Below are positions 1 through 11,348 of a DNA stretch of 64,000 bases, piece after piece. The stretch spans positions 124,001-188,000 of the forward strand of contig JAUJYZ010001151.1 of NCBI GenBank assembly GCA_033675265.1. Direction: 5' to 3'. Position 1 is the first letter of the stretch. Each line of letters opens with the position of its first letter. Position numbers and translations under genes: made by a program. The stretch comes from Actinostola sp. cb2023. Taxonomy: Eukaryota; Cnidaria; Anthozoa; Actiniaria; Actinostolidae. The notes beneath the pieces are model-generated. The model saw only the letters and a program-made list of their open reading frames with translations. It made no database searches and was not told the origin of the DNA.

Positions 1-802
1 ACTATTATAAAATTGTTATTGTTTACGGACATACGGCAAATAAATGTGCAAAAAGTGATTGTACACAAGAAATTATAAAAATTATCCTCAGTTACCCTTA
101 GAAATATAGTAGAGGTAAAACAGTTTCATGTACGGAATTCGACCCAAACGGGACTTCACATAAATATAGAGTCATAATGTACATGCATGTATACATGCAT
201 AGCTGTACGCGTATGTCGATATGATGAATATACGATGAATATGTCCGATGTGTTAGTTTTCTTGTATCATGGACACTTGTATTGCTCATACAACATATTG
301 TCTTCGTGTTATCTGTTTTCCCAGACTGTTTTCCATGATTATTTTTGCTTTTGATCGATGACTTCAGTACTGGATAGTGAACCCGCGGGGTGTAAACATA
401 CTTCACCGACCTGAGTTTCACGTTCATAATGCAGGCCATAAAGACTATATTTTATACTCGTAACTGCTCTGTAGTAGCCATTATAAGGATATGGATTACT
501 TTTCAAGGGATCCTAATCGTTTTTCTGTCGTTCAATGCTCGAAATTCAGAAGCAAAAGTCCTTGTTCTTTGGATAAAATTCCTAGTATACATATGTGAAA
601 TTGGAAGCCGCTTTCGAGTGGTTCCCTAGTAGACGTCACTCGACCCAGTCTTCAAAAAGACAAGTGGGACCTCAAAATAAATATTTCAAAAATTCATAAC
701 AAATCAAGGATTGCTCAGAATCGAAAATCTTTTTCGCAGAACATCTTATAAAATCAAGTACTTTTTATTAAAATTGACATCAAACTGGGGGTTATAGGCA
801 CT
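1..802. other. Intergenic, no gene recognised
   Basis: I see only short AT-rich reading frames here with no domain, splice structure or coding bias. No repeat structure was recognised until the foldback element that follows. Confidence 0.5.
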
Positions 803-983
803 TTAATAAGCCAGTTCATAGTTTAAGAATAAGGTTCAGTGCGCATGCGATTTTATCCCGATTATATCACCTTCTTTTGTTATTTAAAAATAACACAAAC
901 GTTAACAAAAGAAGGTGATCAAATCGAGATAAAATCGCATGCGCACTGAACCTTATTCTTAAACTCTCTGAGCTGGCTTATTA
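803..983. mobile_element. Foldback MITE with ~80-bp arms
   Basis: Left and right arms of about 80 bp are near-perfect inverted copies. The outer ends read TAATAAGCCAG and CTGGCTTATTA, and the arms meet around GTTATTTAAAAATAAC. Nothing is coded between them. This is the form of a short non-autonomous DNA element, or of a foldback element. No clear target duplication was seen. Confidence 0.8.
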
Positions 984-1387
984 GTATAGTACTTAATTCG
1001 AAGTGATGTTTGGCGCGCGGCACGCAATTTTTCTGTCCGAAAGTGTATCCGACTTAGCAAGAACTCGTAAAGTTATATTGTTCGTTTTATTGCTGAGTTT
1101 TTGAAGTCGCTTTTGCAAGGGAAATTGTCTTCTAGGGGAAGACGATATTATTTTATGAGTTGTTCAGCTGTGCTATCTGCTCAGTCATTTCAATTGGGCG
1201 TGCTACAGACAGCTCGCCGAGTTATTCCATTTGAGCGTTGATTACATCATACGAAAATGAATTTGTTTCACTTACAGCGTCGATATGTTTTGCACGCCTA
1301 ACGATGACTTGACTTGCGCACCTGCTAATGTGGAGTTACACACCCAATGTCGTAAGAACAACCGCTAACCATTTAGCCACTTTTGAA
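984..1387. other. Intergenic, nothing recognised
   Basis: No open frame of interest, repeat or RNA gene was seen in this stretch. Confidence 0.45.
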
Positions 1388-1715
1388 ACGAGTAAAGGAC
1401 TGGGAACGAATTTTTAGAATTAATCTAATTGAAATGAACCCCATCACAAGAAAGAGCATATCAGAATTAGTAAGTTTCAGGAGTTTGATAGGATTTGGAC
1501 AAGTAGCAAATGAACTGCAGACATTCAAAAACTGCAAAAACTGCAAATAAATGTATGGTTACAGGGGACAACTTCTGTAAACATACATTTCTTTGTAAAT
1601 TTAGAGATATTTGGAAAGCTGTTACTCGTTCAATATCTAACTAAACCTATCGAAACTTTGTAAACTTTTCTTAATTATATTAATTCTAAAAACTCGTTCC
1701 CAGTCCTTTACTCGT
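1388..1715. mobile_element. 328-bp TIR element
   Basis: The ends are inverted copies over about 40 bp (ACGAGTAAAGGACTGGGAAC at the left, its complement at the right). A second, inner inverted pair (AAATGTATGGTTACAG against TGTAAACATACATTT) lies near the middle. There is no coding capacity, so it is a non-autonomous element. Confidence 0.75.
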
Positions 1716-1943
1716 TCGTTCGTCTATTCCTCATTGGCGGAAATGCAAGAAATAATTGTTGGAATTCTTTGGGAAATAACTCGAAAATATTAACTGCTGG
1801 TAACTTGCGATAGGACGAACTTGATTATGTCATTAATATTTTACGATAGGAAGAGTGAAACACATCTTGACACTGTGTGGACAAATAATCTACGGTGACG
1901 AATTTTTTTTGCTCAACTTGCTTTCCGAAGCGAAGTTTTTATT

Positions 1944-3375
1944 ACTCGGGCCCTTCCGAAGGAAGCCCGAGTTATAAAATGGACTTTCTTTTTTTTATTA
2001 TTATTATTATTATTATTCGTCGGACACAAAATGCCAAGTATTTGATCGTATCGAGTTTCAAGATAACTCAGCAGATAAGGGAGCAAGCTACTCTCCGGTC
2101 CCTGAATTCGCGGAAAACCGCTCTAATCGCTAAACAAACGACACACAGGACTCAAGTAGATATTTAATCTTAGATTATTTGAAAGCAGTTTGAGATCTTC
2201 AAGATATTGAAAGGTCGGGATTCTAGTTATAATCAAACTCACGACCAGCGATGTAACTACATCTATTGACAGAAAGCTATATGTACATGTACAGAAGAAG
2301 TCATGCAAACAGTCAGGCCAGTCGAGACTGAAAAGCAAATGAAATGAACTCAAAAACTATCATGACCTCGCTATGCTATGTTTGTTGCTTAATTGTAATA
2401 GTACGTGTACAGTTATGTCCTTGAGTATTTATAATTGAACTCACGACTAGCGATGTAACAACATCTATATTGACAGAAAGCTATATGTACAGAAGTCATG
2501 CAAACAATCGAACCAGTCGAGTTATTTTCAGTAACTCACGATGGATGTTTATTTTATTCCACGTTTGAAAAATTCATTATGATTACAGTTGTGTGATCAT
2601 TGTGTGATCATACATCTATTACGCGACCTAATTTTAAATAGAATCGCCGCGTAGCGCTATTTAAAACAGAATTTCGACGCTCAAAACAGGTCAGTGAACG
2701 GCAAAAATACAATCGAAATCAAAACGTCCTTAGATTTTAGGGATCTATTACGACAGAAAGCTATATCAGTGTACAGAAGTCATGCAAACAATCGAACCAG
2801 TCGAGTTATATTTTCAGTAACTTATATATATAATTATATGTAGAGAAGTCATGCAAACAATCGAACCAGTCGAGTTATTTTCAGTAACTCACGATGGATG
2901 TTTATTTTATTCCACGTTTGAAAAATTCAGTACGATTACAGTTGTGTGATCCTTGTGTGAGTCATACATCTATTATGACTTGAGGTCACTTGAGGTTGCA
3001 TATTCATGTTCGCCACAAACGGGTCGAATAGTTTCAGTACGATGCATGATCCTTATCTGAGTCATACATCTATAATGCGACCTAATTTTAGAACTCAAAA
3101 CAGGTCAGTGAACGGCAAAAATACAATCGAAATCAAAACGTCATTAGATTTCAGGGATCTACAATGACAGTTGCGTGACGAGAGAGATTATTTGTATCGA
3201 TGAGTATCGATAAAGATCTCCGATTGTTCGAGGTACATATATATGGTACGTTTTTAAACGTACTTGAGGTCACTTGAGGTTGCATATTCATGGCGCCAGT
3301 CATTGTCAGGTCCCTCCTCACGCAACTGACATTGTCCTTGTCATAAGCCCGAGTGTACGCTCATTGAGCGTCTTG
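1944..3375 (+). mobile_element. Helentron-like element copy E1 (1.43 kb)
   Basis: The 5' end is ATT|ACTCGGGC followed by a hairpin (CTCGGGC..TTCC..GGAA..GCCCGAG). The 3' end is GCCCGAGTgtACGCTcattgAGCGTcttg|TT. The terminal repeats are asymmetric: the 3' end carries an extra stem-loop beyond the repeat. Internally it shares segments with the copy at 19974-22251, including the start region (TCGTATCGAGTTTCAAGAT) and the tail (TTGAGGTTGCATATTCATGG). Around 2335-2400 it retains two pieces of the long ORF of that copy, joined across a deletion of about 450 bp, so it is a deletion derivative. Family assignment to Helentron/HINE rests on end structure and TT target, not on a visible Rep/helicase. 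Confidence 0.7.
2262..3165. repeat. Imperfect internal tandem repeats of E1
   Basis: The phrase GACAGAAAGCTATAT followed by AGAAGTCATGCAAACAATCG recurs around 2268, 2470 and 2750, with a partial copy near 2845. The phrase CACGATGGATGTTTATTTTA occurs twice (about 2530 and 2890), and AGGTCAGTGAACGGCAAAAA occurs twice (about 2687 and 3103). The body of E1 has therefore grown by irregular tandem duplication. Confidence 0.75.
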
Positions 3376-3486
3376 TTATGAAATGGAAATCAACCGTTCA
3401 TGATCAGGGCGCAGCTTTCCTATCTACTTGCTGTGAACGCATTACTGAAAAGATACAGCAAAATACATGCCGTGAAATCAATATGA

Positions 3487-3487
3487 G

Positions 3488-3570
<83 letters not shown>

Positions 3571-3571
3571 T
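3487..3571. repeat. (TAA)n microsatellite
   Basis: Pure ATA/TAA trinucleotide run directly abutting the 3' end of the next Helentron-like copy. Confidence 0.95.
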
Positions 3572-3574
3572 GAA

Positions 3575-4015
3575 CTAGACGCTCTTCTAGCGTGAAGTCG
3601 GGCTTCTAAATGAAATGTAACCTATTTGAACTAAATATAGATATCTTATAGTGCGATTGAAACAGTTTTTGGTTGCTCGTCGTTGCATGACTCGAGCTCG
3701 ATAGAACATGCTTTCCTTGCAATTTCAGTACTGCGAACTTTACAGTATATCAGTAAAAACGTTAATTAGCAGTCCGGCTTCACGCTACTAGAGCGTCCTG
3801 TTTCAATCTAAATTTAGATACAGACGAAAAAAGACTTATATTTCGACCCCTTGACCTCCGGTGCTTTCCCTGATTGGTTTGTGCTTTCTAATCTTTCTTG
3901 GCCAGACTTTATGTCTCCTTCGGCCGGCACAGGGTTCATGCACAGGATTTGAGGTCAACGACGACAAAGAACGCTTCTCATTTTTAGAGTCAGGGCTTCC
4001 ACAGGAAGCCCGACT
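3575..4015 (-). mobile_element. Helentron-like element copy E2 (441 bp)
   Basis: Read on the minus strand, the element starts ATT|AGTCGGGCTTCC in a hairpin. It ends AAGCCCGACttcACGCTagaagAGCGTCTAG|TT. It interrupts the left arm of the foldback at 4016-4275: the uninterrupted right arm reads CTTATTCAATG, while the left reads CTTATT[E2]TTCAAT. A second, plus-strand 3'-end-like motif (CACGCTactagAGCGTCCTG|TTT) ends at 3800, which hints at nesting. The stretch near 3850-3910 resembles 63085-63145 of the unit-4 copy. Confidence 0.7.
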
Positions 4016-4275
4016 AATAAGAAATATGAGCGATAATAGGTTACGACGTTTCGACATCGTCAGATGTCATTATCAAGTAAATGTAAATGTCAGTGTCAAT
4101 GCTTAAAGTAACGTTCGAAAATATGTACATATATTAATTAAGTTGACTACTAAGGTGACAAGAATGTTAAACAAACAACTTGGCCCTAATTGAGTCTGAC
4201 TGGGTATTCAGATGTTGATAATGACATCTGACGATGTCGAAACGTCGTAACCTATTATCGCTCATATTTCTTATT
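4016..4275. mobile_element. Foldback with perfect 61-bp arms
   Basis: Positions 4016-4076 and 4215-4275 are exact inverted copies separated by 138 bp. The arm includes ATCTGACGATGTCGAAACGT, a phrase of the CTGANGA...GAAAC type that also has a relative at about 9834-9880. It may be a paired Penelope-like terminal fragment, since such elements commonly leave inverted partial copies. It is not coding. Confidence 0.75.
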
Positions 4276-4296
4276 CAATGTTTCCCACAATCATAC

Positions 4297-4302
4297 TACT
4301 AC

Positions 4303-4399
<97 letters not shown>

Positions 4400-4411
4400 T
4401 AATAAATAATG

Positions 4412-4473
<62 letters not shown>

Positions 4474-4600
4474 TAATAATAATAATAATAATAAAAATAA
4501 TAATAATAATTAATAATAATTATTATTATTATAAATAATTAATAATTAATAATAATTAATAATAATTATATAATTATTATAATTATTATTATTATCATTA
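4297..4600. repeat. (TAA)n microsatellite, ~300 bp
   Basis: Long TAA/ATA trinucleotide tract decaying into TTATTA palindromic AT-rich sequence at its right end. Confidence 0.95.
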
Positions 4601-5246
4601 TAATAACAGATTTTAACAAACCATTTCATTTATAAAAACTGCTATCAGATCTGATCAGTATTTAATCATGGATGATTGTTTATTTACACTTTTTAATTGT
4701 TACTAACGTTTTCTTATATACACATGTAAACATGTAGCTTTAATTATTTTTTTGATGGAAGTTTAGTAAATCAATAAATGCAATAATTAATACGTTTGGT
4801 CTTTGAGTTTAAAGTCAATAAATTATTATTAAATACATCAACAGTCAGTCAATCGGCTGATTCGGGGTAGGAAATCCTAGCTCTTGCAGTTCCATGTTAT
4901 TTTCTACTTGTCTATCAGCCACAGGGTCAACGCTTACTATACCTAATCCTAAGAACTTTCGACACTCTATTTTCAGTTCAGATGTTCTTAAAGACTCCGT
5001 GTCGACCGGCATGCAACGCGCGCCCAGAGCGATAATAACGTATCATACGAAATTCGATTTCTTGTGTTTGTATCTCTATCGATTCTCAATCTGATTTTCT
5101 GAAAGGCATCGAGTTGTTTCTCCTCGAGAAATCACCGGCAAAAGGTCGGGAATTTATATGTGTATAGCTGATAATATGTATTGGGTCGTGGAAGAGGAAG
5201 TTTCTGCACGATTTTTTGCTATTTTCACGTCCATGTTTCTCCCGTC
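4601..5246. other. Intergenic, nothing recognised
   Basis: AT-rich stretch with no supported coding region. It includes the presumed upstream region of the small gene that begins at 5247. Confidence 0.45.
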
Positions 5247-5655
5247 ATGTCAGCGACGAGGAAGAGGAGCAGACCTGTTGGTAGGCCCAAAAGACCGGAA
5301 GAGTTAAAAGTTATTTACGTTAGGAAATCTATCCGAGATCTATGGAGATCCAAGAAGAGTGAACTAGGATATAATCGCCGAACAGACAGCGAATTTGCTG
5401 AAGTTATTTTACAGTAAGTAAGCACTATAATATGAACCTTCGCTGTGTATAGTACTGCGCTGTGTTGTTATTTCCTCTCGCTTTTCCTTCTCAGCGGAAC
5501 TGAATGTGTTCATTTTCTCATCATTTTACAGTTCCTTTGCTACGTATCAGCTCGGAAAAGGAAATATTGTCGATGAGAAGAGCGAATGGCGGGGATCAAA
5601 ACAAAAACATTGCGCGCGCGTTGCATGCCGGTCGACACGGAGTCTTTAAGCAAAA
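5247..5655 (+). CDS. Small two-exon gene model, unknown function
   Basis: Exon 1 (5247-5413) starts at ATG and codes a basic peptide beginning MSATRKRSRPVGRPKRPEEL, with a later RRTDSEFAEVIL motif. It ends at a good donor (ACA|GTAAGT). After a 118-bp intron the acceptor TTTTACAG leads to exon 2 (5532-5655), which restores frame (codon CA|T, His) and stops at TAA, giving about 95 residues. The GRPKRP stretch resembles an AT-hook core, and TDSEFAEVIL is the kind of short helix seen in multicopy invertebrate DNA-binding-like proteins, but I recognise no named domain. Exon 2 overlaps the 3' end of the receptor gene on the other strand. Alternatives are a gene fragment or a first exon of something longer. 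Confidence 0.4.
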
Positions 5656-6567
5656 TATTATAGGATTCAGTAAGGAGTTCAACAGTATGCATGTTTCAGC
5701 AATTGGAGATAGGATGAAAAATAACTGGCCGTGTTTGTCAGAATCCACAGCCTGTGATGACAATACGATCACAAACAGTGGAAGATAACAAATAAAAAAG
5801 GTACTCGAAAGCATAACTGCTGTAAACACAGATTTTTCCCTTTGCCTCACTTGGTTGTTCTGAGCAGCAATCTGTAGATGAGTCAAATGAGCTTGCTCTT
5901 GTTGTATTTTGAGTTTGGAATTTCGCAAGGTGAAGAAGACCCTACCGTTACAATAGATCAGAAAGATGATGAGTACTAATGGCAACATTATTCCAGCGAA
6001 TCCTACGACTTGTAACGATGACTGATATTCAAGGGAATGGGATAATAAGAAAAATGGAGCATTTAACACGATAGCTAGAGTCCACATGACGATAGAGGTG
6101 TAGGTAAGTCGACGGACCGTGATGCGCGTGAAGTACTGGTACGGTTGGTTAATGGCGACATGTCTATCGTAAGCAACGACTACAAGGTGGAAGAGGGAGG
6201 CGTTGCCAAAGATCGGCAAAATGAAGTACAAGGCTTCTTCGACAGCACAGTCTCGTTCAGTGTTGTTCATGTGTGATATTTCCTTGGCTATGAACAATGG
6301 CTGCGAGATTAAACCAGTGAAAAGGTCAGTCACTGAAAGATACAGTACAGCCATCACTCTCTCTTTCTGGCGAAGAGAAGGGTTCTTGACAATAATGATC
6401 ATCATGAAAGCGTTCAGCAGGATAGTGAACGGCATGCTCATCCCATTAAGCGCGGCTGTAGCGATGGAGGAGGCTTTAGTAGCGTAGTTGGGGAAATCGG
6501 AATGCGCAGTAAAAGGACTTGCAGGACACTGTGGAATCGTAGTGTTGTTGCCTGTATTCTCTGCCAT
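5596..6567 (-). CDS. Class A (rhodopsin-like) GPCR, intronless
   Basis: An uninterrupted frame of 323 residues from the ATG at 6567; an upstream in-frame extension lacks an ATG. All seven membrane segments are visible. TM1 ends ahead of NPSLRQ. TM2 has the LSVTDLFTGL motif, with the conserved Asp. TM3 ends VVAYDRHVAI, so the usual D/ERY is DRH. TM6 has FICYLP in place of CWxP. TM7 ends LLNPIIF in place of NPxxY. The N-terminus has NTT and NES-type glycosylation possibilities and the C-tail is very short (about 15 residues). It would act in the plasma membrane and couple to G proteins. The ligand cannot be told, but the overall style matches the large intronless orphan receptor families of cnidarians. 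It is convergent with the small gene on the plus strand. The key motif departures are conservative and the frame is intact, so it is probably functional. Confidence 0.85.
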   Translation of the reverse strand: MAENTGNNTTIPQCPASPFTAHSDFPNYATKASSIATAALNGMSMPFTILLNAFMMIIIVKNPSLRQKERVMAVLYLSVTDLFTGLISQPLFIAKEISHMNNTERDCAVEEALYFILPIFGNASLFHLVVVAYDRHVAINQPYQYFTRITVRRLTYTSIVMWTLAIVLNAPFFLLSHSLEYQSSLQVVGFAGIMLPLVLIIFLIYCNGRVFFTLRNSKLKIQQEQAHLTHLQIAAQNNQVRQREKSVFTAVMLSSTFFICYLPLFVIVLSSQAVDSDKHGQLFFILSPIAETCILLNSLLNPIIFCLKTPCRPACNARAMFLF

Positions 6568-7095
6568 GACTGAGTATCTTTTACACTTTGAAGTTTCTTC
6601 TGCGTCTTCTCGATCAGTCGGAGTTTTACTGAACTGATCACCTTCGTAAGATGTAACCGTGTATGCAAATTCACTAAAAACTGGCAAAGAAATTTCATAT
6701 CCGGTTCTTTATTGTAGCTGCACCTATAACGCACTATACGTTCTTGTATCCGCCAATAACAGTATTTCTTTATCTTGAGTTATCACATCGAAATCCAAAT
6801 CCAAATTTTCAACTGTCTATGCAACTTTTCATCATGTTTACTTGTCACTCAAGTGATCAACTTTTTAAAGTTAAAAATGTTTCGTCTACGTATACTTGGA
6901 AGAACAATCCCAAGTTAAGTTGTTCAGAGAGTTGGTTGTTTAGAAAATCTTCAATTTCTGACAAATTGATTCTGGGTTTCAGTATTTTCACATGAACATT
7001 GCATGTAACTTAAAACAATACGCCTTCGTTACTTATTCACTGCATTGTTTCCATCGTCAAGAAAATAATTTATTGAAAGTTTAAAACAATGCTGC
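6568..7095. other. Upstream region of the GPCR, no gene
   Basis: Presumed promoter side of the minus-strand receptor. No clear TATA box and no second gene were seen. Confidence 0.4.
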
Positions 7096-7248
7096 TAAGC
7101 CGAATCTACACGAGCAAATTTTCCTTGACAAGTTTTCCTTGACAAGGAATACTTGCTCGTGTACTTGTAGACGACAAAAACATCGCCAATTTTTCCTTGT
7201 CAAGGAAAACTTGTCAAGGAAAACTTGTTCGTGTAGATGCGGCTTTAC
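7096..7248. mobile_element. Foldback MITE, CTACACGAGCAA family, copy 1
   Basis: Inverted arms contain repeated TTTTCCTTGACAAG and end in AAGCCGAATCTACACGAG and GTGTAGATGCGGCTTTA. Related copies lie at 36609-36720 (degraded) and 46414-46549. Each is built from short inverted TCCTTGTCAAGGA palindromes. Confidence 0.8.
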
Positions 7249-7559
7249 TATTAATAATGCACTTGTCTTCTTGCCAGAGATCGTATCAAGGTTTTCAGTG
7301 AGGCACATCTGTTTTAAGAACGCAATAATAGTATGTTTGTCTAAATATATTGTAAAATGATATGGATGAACAACAGCTTTTCCTCAACAGAAAAGCGATT
7401 GGTTTTCGAGTATACACTTGATTGAAGTTTGAGTGAAAACATTTGAATGAATCCCAAGGCCAATCTCTTTTTTTTTTGTCATTTCTTCATCGCTTATTCA
7501 TCATTTTCATCATACATTTAAATCTGTTCTTTGTTTCTGCATCCTCTTAAATGTATGAA

Positions 7560-8090
7560 TTGTGATATAGAGGTTATTACACGTACGGATAGTTGTGTAA
7601 TACGGCTGGATATTTTTACGAGTCATGCCGTATTTTGACGAGCCGTAGGCGATAATTGTTTATTATACGACAACAAAATCAGCCAAAAAAAACGTCCTTT
7701 TTTCTTTTGCTAGCGTAACAAATTTTGTGTTTTGTTTGTGAAATGCGCGCGCTATCACGCATTCGATACGTCATCGAGATCGCGCTCAAGCTAAGAGATT
7801 TTTCGCTCGCTTTTCTCACTTTTTTCACCAAAAAGATTGTTTTTCCTTCATATTATCTACGCAGATATCATTAAAAACTTGTGTGTTTCCCTATTTACAT
7901 TATAAGTACTTTTCTGTCGTTTTTAGTGCATGTGTTTTCTTTTTCCAATGAAAACCAAAACTGGTTCAAACCGGTTTGCAAACCGTGTAATACGGCTTTT
8001 TGAACCGTGTAATACGCTCGCATATACTTCACTCGATTTGGCCTGTAATTTCACTCAAAAGCGCGAGGTCGTATAATAAACAGGTGTATT
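7560..8090. repeat. Diverged element with repeated GTGTAATACGGC
   Basis: The motif GTGTAATACGGC or close variants recurs (about 7592, 7984, 8010). A short inverted pair, TTGTTTATTATACGAC and GTCGTATAATAAACA, lies at about 7658 and 8069. This looks like an old DNA element. Boundaries are uncertain and it has no coding capacity. Confidence 0.4.
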
Positions 8091-9078
8091 CTGTAGGTGC
8101 TTAAATGAGCTTGCTTTTGTTGTATTTTGACCGTTTGGTCTGTCGCAACATGAAGATTCAAAGGTTCAACGGTTCATCTATTTCCATATATGAATTGGAA
8201 CAAGAATTGAACAAGATCCTACCATTATGACCAACAGATCATGGTCACTATTATGGGAACTTAAATCCAACTGAGCCTAACCGGTTTACAGGCGTTTTTG
8301 GTCTTTCGTGTTTTTCTATTAATTCGGCCCAAAAGATTACATCTTCATTCTCTCAAATGTGAAAGTTTACAACAAACTCGGTCTTTCTTTGGTCGAAGCA
8401 GTTTTCAGATCGAACTTTAACAGGAAATGCTAAAAAGTCTTAAGAAGTAAAGTAGTATACCCAATGGGAAGGGAGTGCTGCCTTTTAGTGAGAACAAGGG
8501 AGCTGATTTGTCTGAGATGAATTTGAATATGGATGTAGTTGTATTGTTTGTTTTATTGAATGGTTTGTCGTCTCGACTTCGTCTCGTGGCGTATTTTTTT
8601 GTTCTCGCCACATTTTGACGTTATCTGTGCATCTATAGTATACAGACGCACAAATGCAAAATGGAATCTATATTTGTTAAAATGAATGAAATCAACTGCA
8701 ATTTTCATAAACTCAGCAATATAAACGAACAATATAAAGTTACGAGTGAAAGTATGAGATAAAAATGTAGTATTTAGACTCTTGGCTGCTAAGCCTAGTT
8801 GAACACGTGAGATATATACAATCATTTCAGAAAACGTTGTCGCTTTGTCGCTGACTGGCCTCACGACTCCGCTACTAGACCGAACGGGAGTATGGGTAGA
8901 AATCACTGAATCAAAAAATTATTCGCTCTGGAAATGTATTTTCTCATTACCATAATGGAGAGCAATACTCGAATGAATGCATGCCTTCGTGTTTTACGCA
9001 AGGAAATGTCAATGACTCATTTTCGGTCAAGGACGTTCCGTGCTGTGACAATGTTCAGTCGTTGAAAGACCACTAATT
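8091..9078. other. Intergenic, nothing recognised
   Basis: No supported gene or repeat. The short open frames on the minus strand here have no domain or splice context. A stretch at about 8098-8140 (TGAGCTTGCTTTTGTTGTAT) resembles part of the receptor gene near 5888-5910 and may be a small relic of a related receptor. Confidence 0.35.
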
Positions 9079-9222
9079 ATGCCGTGTTTATACTTGAGCA
9101 CTTTACCAAGGTACAAATCAGAAAACTAAGGTTAACCGCTCAACAAACAATAGTTTTCTAATTTCTACCAAGGTTCGGTAACTCGTTTACTTCAGTAAAC
9201 CAACAAGTGTAAACACGGCCTA
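9079..9222. mobile_element. Short MITE, GCCGTGTTTA ends
   Basis: The ends are GCCGTGTTTATACTTGAGC and CAAGTGTAAACACGGC, imperfect inverted copies over about 20 bp. It is under 150 bp and non-coding. Confidence 0.65.
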
Positions 9223-9954
9223 AATCGCCCAAACCACTCGCCAGTGTAGGTCTTCACTGTCACAACACTGTATCGCCGTTTGCCTAGAGACGCCCCCTCC
9301 CCCCTGGGTAGAATATTTACCGAGACACGAAGATTCCTAAACCCGCTATTCACTGACAGCGAAGAGAATAATTGTTTTAGTATATACCAACGAGCCAATC
9401 AAGGAACTAAAATTTAAGCCCAAAATAGTAAAAATGATGTAGTATTTCACTGAAAAGATAACAATTATGAAGAAAACAAACCGCCATCGAGCGCTCGATG
9501 GCGTCAGTAGCGCGCGCACTTCAACTAAAATGTTATTCGAAAACACAACAGAATCCTCAACTTTCTTGTCATTTTCATCTTTGGCTTTATCTAACCGAGC
9601 AACATGGGCTACCAAGATCAACACCTATACAACATCTATTCTCGATCCTCAAGAAATGCAGAAATAAGTTCGACTGCCGCATCTATGAAATGTTGTATAT
9701 CAGAGACACGAGGCCGAATCTAAACACTCAATCAGACTCTGACAAAGCCAAACTCTTCACGTGACATTCCAATAACCGACTATTTTTATTTCCTCCCTGT
9801 ATATTCACATTCCCACTAACTTCATTTTGACTTGATAATGACGTTAGCAAGTTAAACGTCGAAACGTCGTCTTTTAATATTAGAAATCTAATGTCGCAAT
9901 TCAATGTTTCATGATAAAATTATATAATAAAAGCAATAGAAGACAAATTTCCGT
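9223..9954. other. Intergenic, nothing firm
   Basis: Several overlapping frames exist on both strands around 9350-9760, but none shows a domain. At about 9835-9880 the phrase GATAATGACGTTAGC...GTCGAAACGTCGTC resembles the arm sequence of the foldback at 4016-4275. Confidence 0.4.
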
Positions 9955-10190
9955 GGTTTACCACAGGCAGCCCAACCATTCCTTTTGAGGCTACTAAATA
10001 ATTCAATAAAATGATATTTGTGTCTCTTTTTTGATGGGTTTCCTGTGGTAGAGCACGCGCGCAATGCGTAGTATGTCGGGCTCCCTGTGCTGAGTAACGT
10101 CCTATGTTGGGCTTCCTGTGTGCGTCCCCGGCGTAAGACGTGCCCGCAGAGAGTGCATATTGAAACAAGGTATGAAACTCCAGTCACGTG
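9955..10190 (-). repeat. Inverted repeat arm, CACAGGAAGCCC-type (left)
   Basis: About 235 bp is repeated in inverted orientation at 12728-12958. Both arms carry the phrase GGGCTTCCTGTG twice or in close variants, plus GAGTAACGTCCTAT. The arms end in a shared CAGTCACGTGA. The 2.5 kb between them holds two other elements (10636-10989 and 11349-12256). Confidence 0.75.
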
Positions 10191-10635
10191 ACAAATACGT
10201 TTTTGCTCCTAATTTTGTCAATATGACGTGAAAATTCAATTTTTCTTCGAATAACTAATCTTTACCGTATTCTCGAAACACTTCATAAGTATCAGTCGTC
10301 TAACTTTACCGTACGCTGAGAAACTAATTTTTGAAATTTTGAGCTTCATGGCCTGATATGTGCCGCATGTATGTGGTGCACTTTTCCGTGAAAAGTCGGA
10401 TTTTACCTTCGAGAGGACATCGACAAGCGCTCGTTAAATCTGAACTGTGCTCTTTTTGGCAAGTTTTAATAGACCGAACGCAATAATGGCCGAGTAATTT
10501 GCATAAACTGAGAAAAATTACGAGTTTAGGAAATGTAATATCATTTTTTGCAAGACCATACATATTCTAGTAATACACCAAAAGCCCATCAATTTAAATG
10601 AAACCACCGTAAAGTTATAACCATTATTTTGAATT
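10191..10635. other. Intergenic, nothing recognised
   Basis: No supported gene, RNA or repeat in this stretch. Confidence 0.4.
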
Positions 10636-10989
10636 CTACAATGAGCGTCAAAATTGTTGAAACATTACCCATTTTGGAACCTAGCTATCGGTGTAGGATT
10701 GCATTTTGTGTTTAAAATATGAACTATACGCATCCAAAACCCCTCCCCCTCCCCTCCCCCTCTCCATGTATATGAACTATACGCGTCCAAAACCCCTCCC
10801 CCTCCCCTCCCCCTCTCCAATGTTGAAGATACATCATTGCCCATGAAAGAGCGCAACTGATGATCAACATTGTGCGGTGGGGAGAGGGGAGGGGAGAGTG
10901 TACAGGTGGGTAATCACCATCCATAGTGGTGATAGTGTTTTTTGCTGAAAACTGTATAGTGTTTCAACTAATTTTGACGCGCATTGTAG
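10636..10989. mobile_element. 354-bp TIR element
   Basis: The ends are CTACAATGAGCGTCAAAATT and its near-complement AATTTTGACGCGCATTGTAG, inverted over about 30 bp. Inside, a block of about 53 bp (ATGAACTATACGC, then CCAAAACCCCTCCCCC) is duplicated head-to-tail at 10720-10819. It is non-coding. Confidence 0.75.
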
Positions 10990-11348
10990 CAATTGCATGG
11001 AAACGAGGCTATATAGTCAGTCCAAAACTCAATTTCCCATACAAATCTTTGTGATTTCTATTCGCTATAACTTTTTACGTTTTTGTAGAATCACTCTAAT
11101 ATTTAGTAGGTTTGTTTTTGTTATTATACTCTTTGAAACAATCGATGTACTATATTACTAACTACAAAATAAATGATATTTACTGATTCCGCCATTATTG
11201 CATTCGGTCTATATACTTTATTTGTTTTCTGTTTTGACTTTTGTAAAGTACGGTATATTTGTTTTGTATTTTCATTTTTATCGATTAAAATCTTCAAAAT
11301 TGAAGCATTGTGATTTATAAATGCTGAATAGCTCAGTCCGGCATAATT
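10990..11348. other. Intergenic, nothing recognised
   Basis: AT-rich and without a supported feature. It ends at the TT target of the next element. Confidence 0.4.

Noticed and set aside
6203..6487. 94-codon plus-strand frame
   Set aside because: Antisense shadow of the GPCR coding region.
5596..6687. Start of the GPCR at 6687
   Set aside because: That codon is TTG. The first in-frame ATG is at 6567 and leaves a normal receptor N-terminus.
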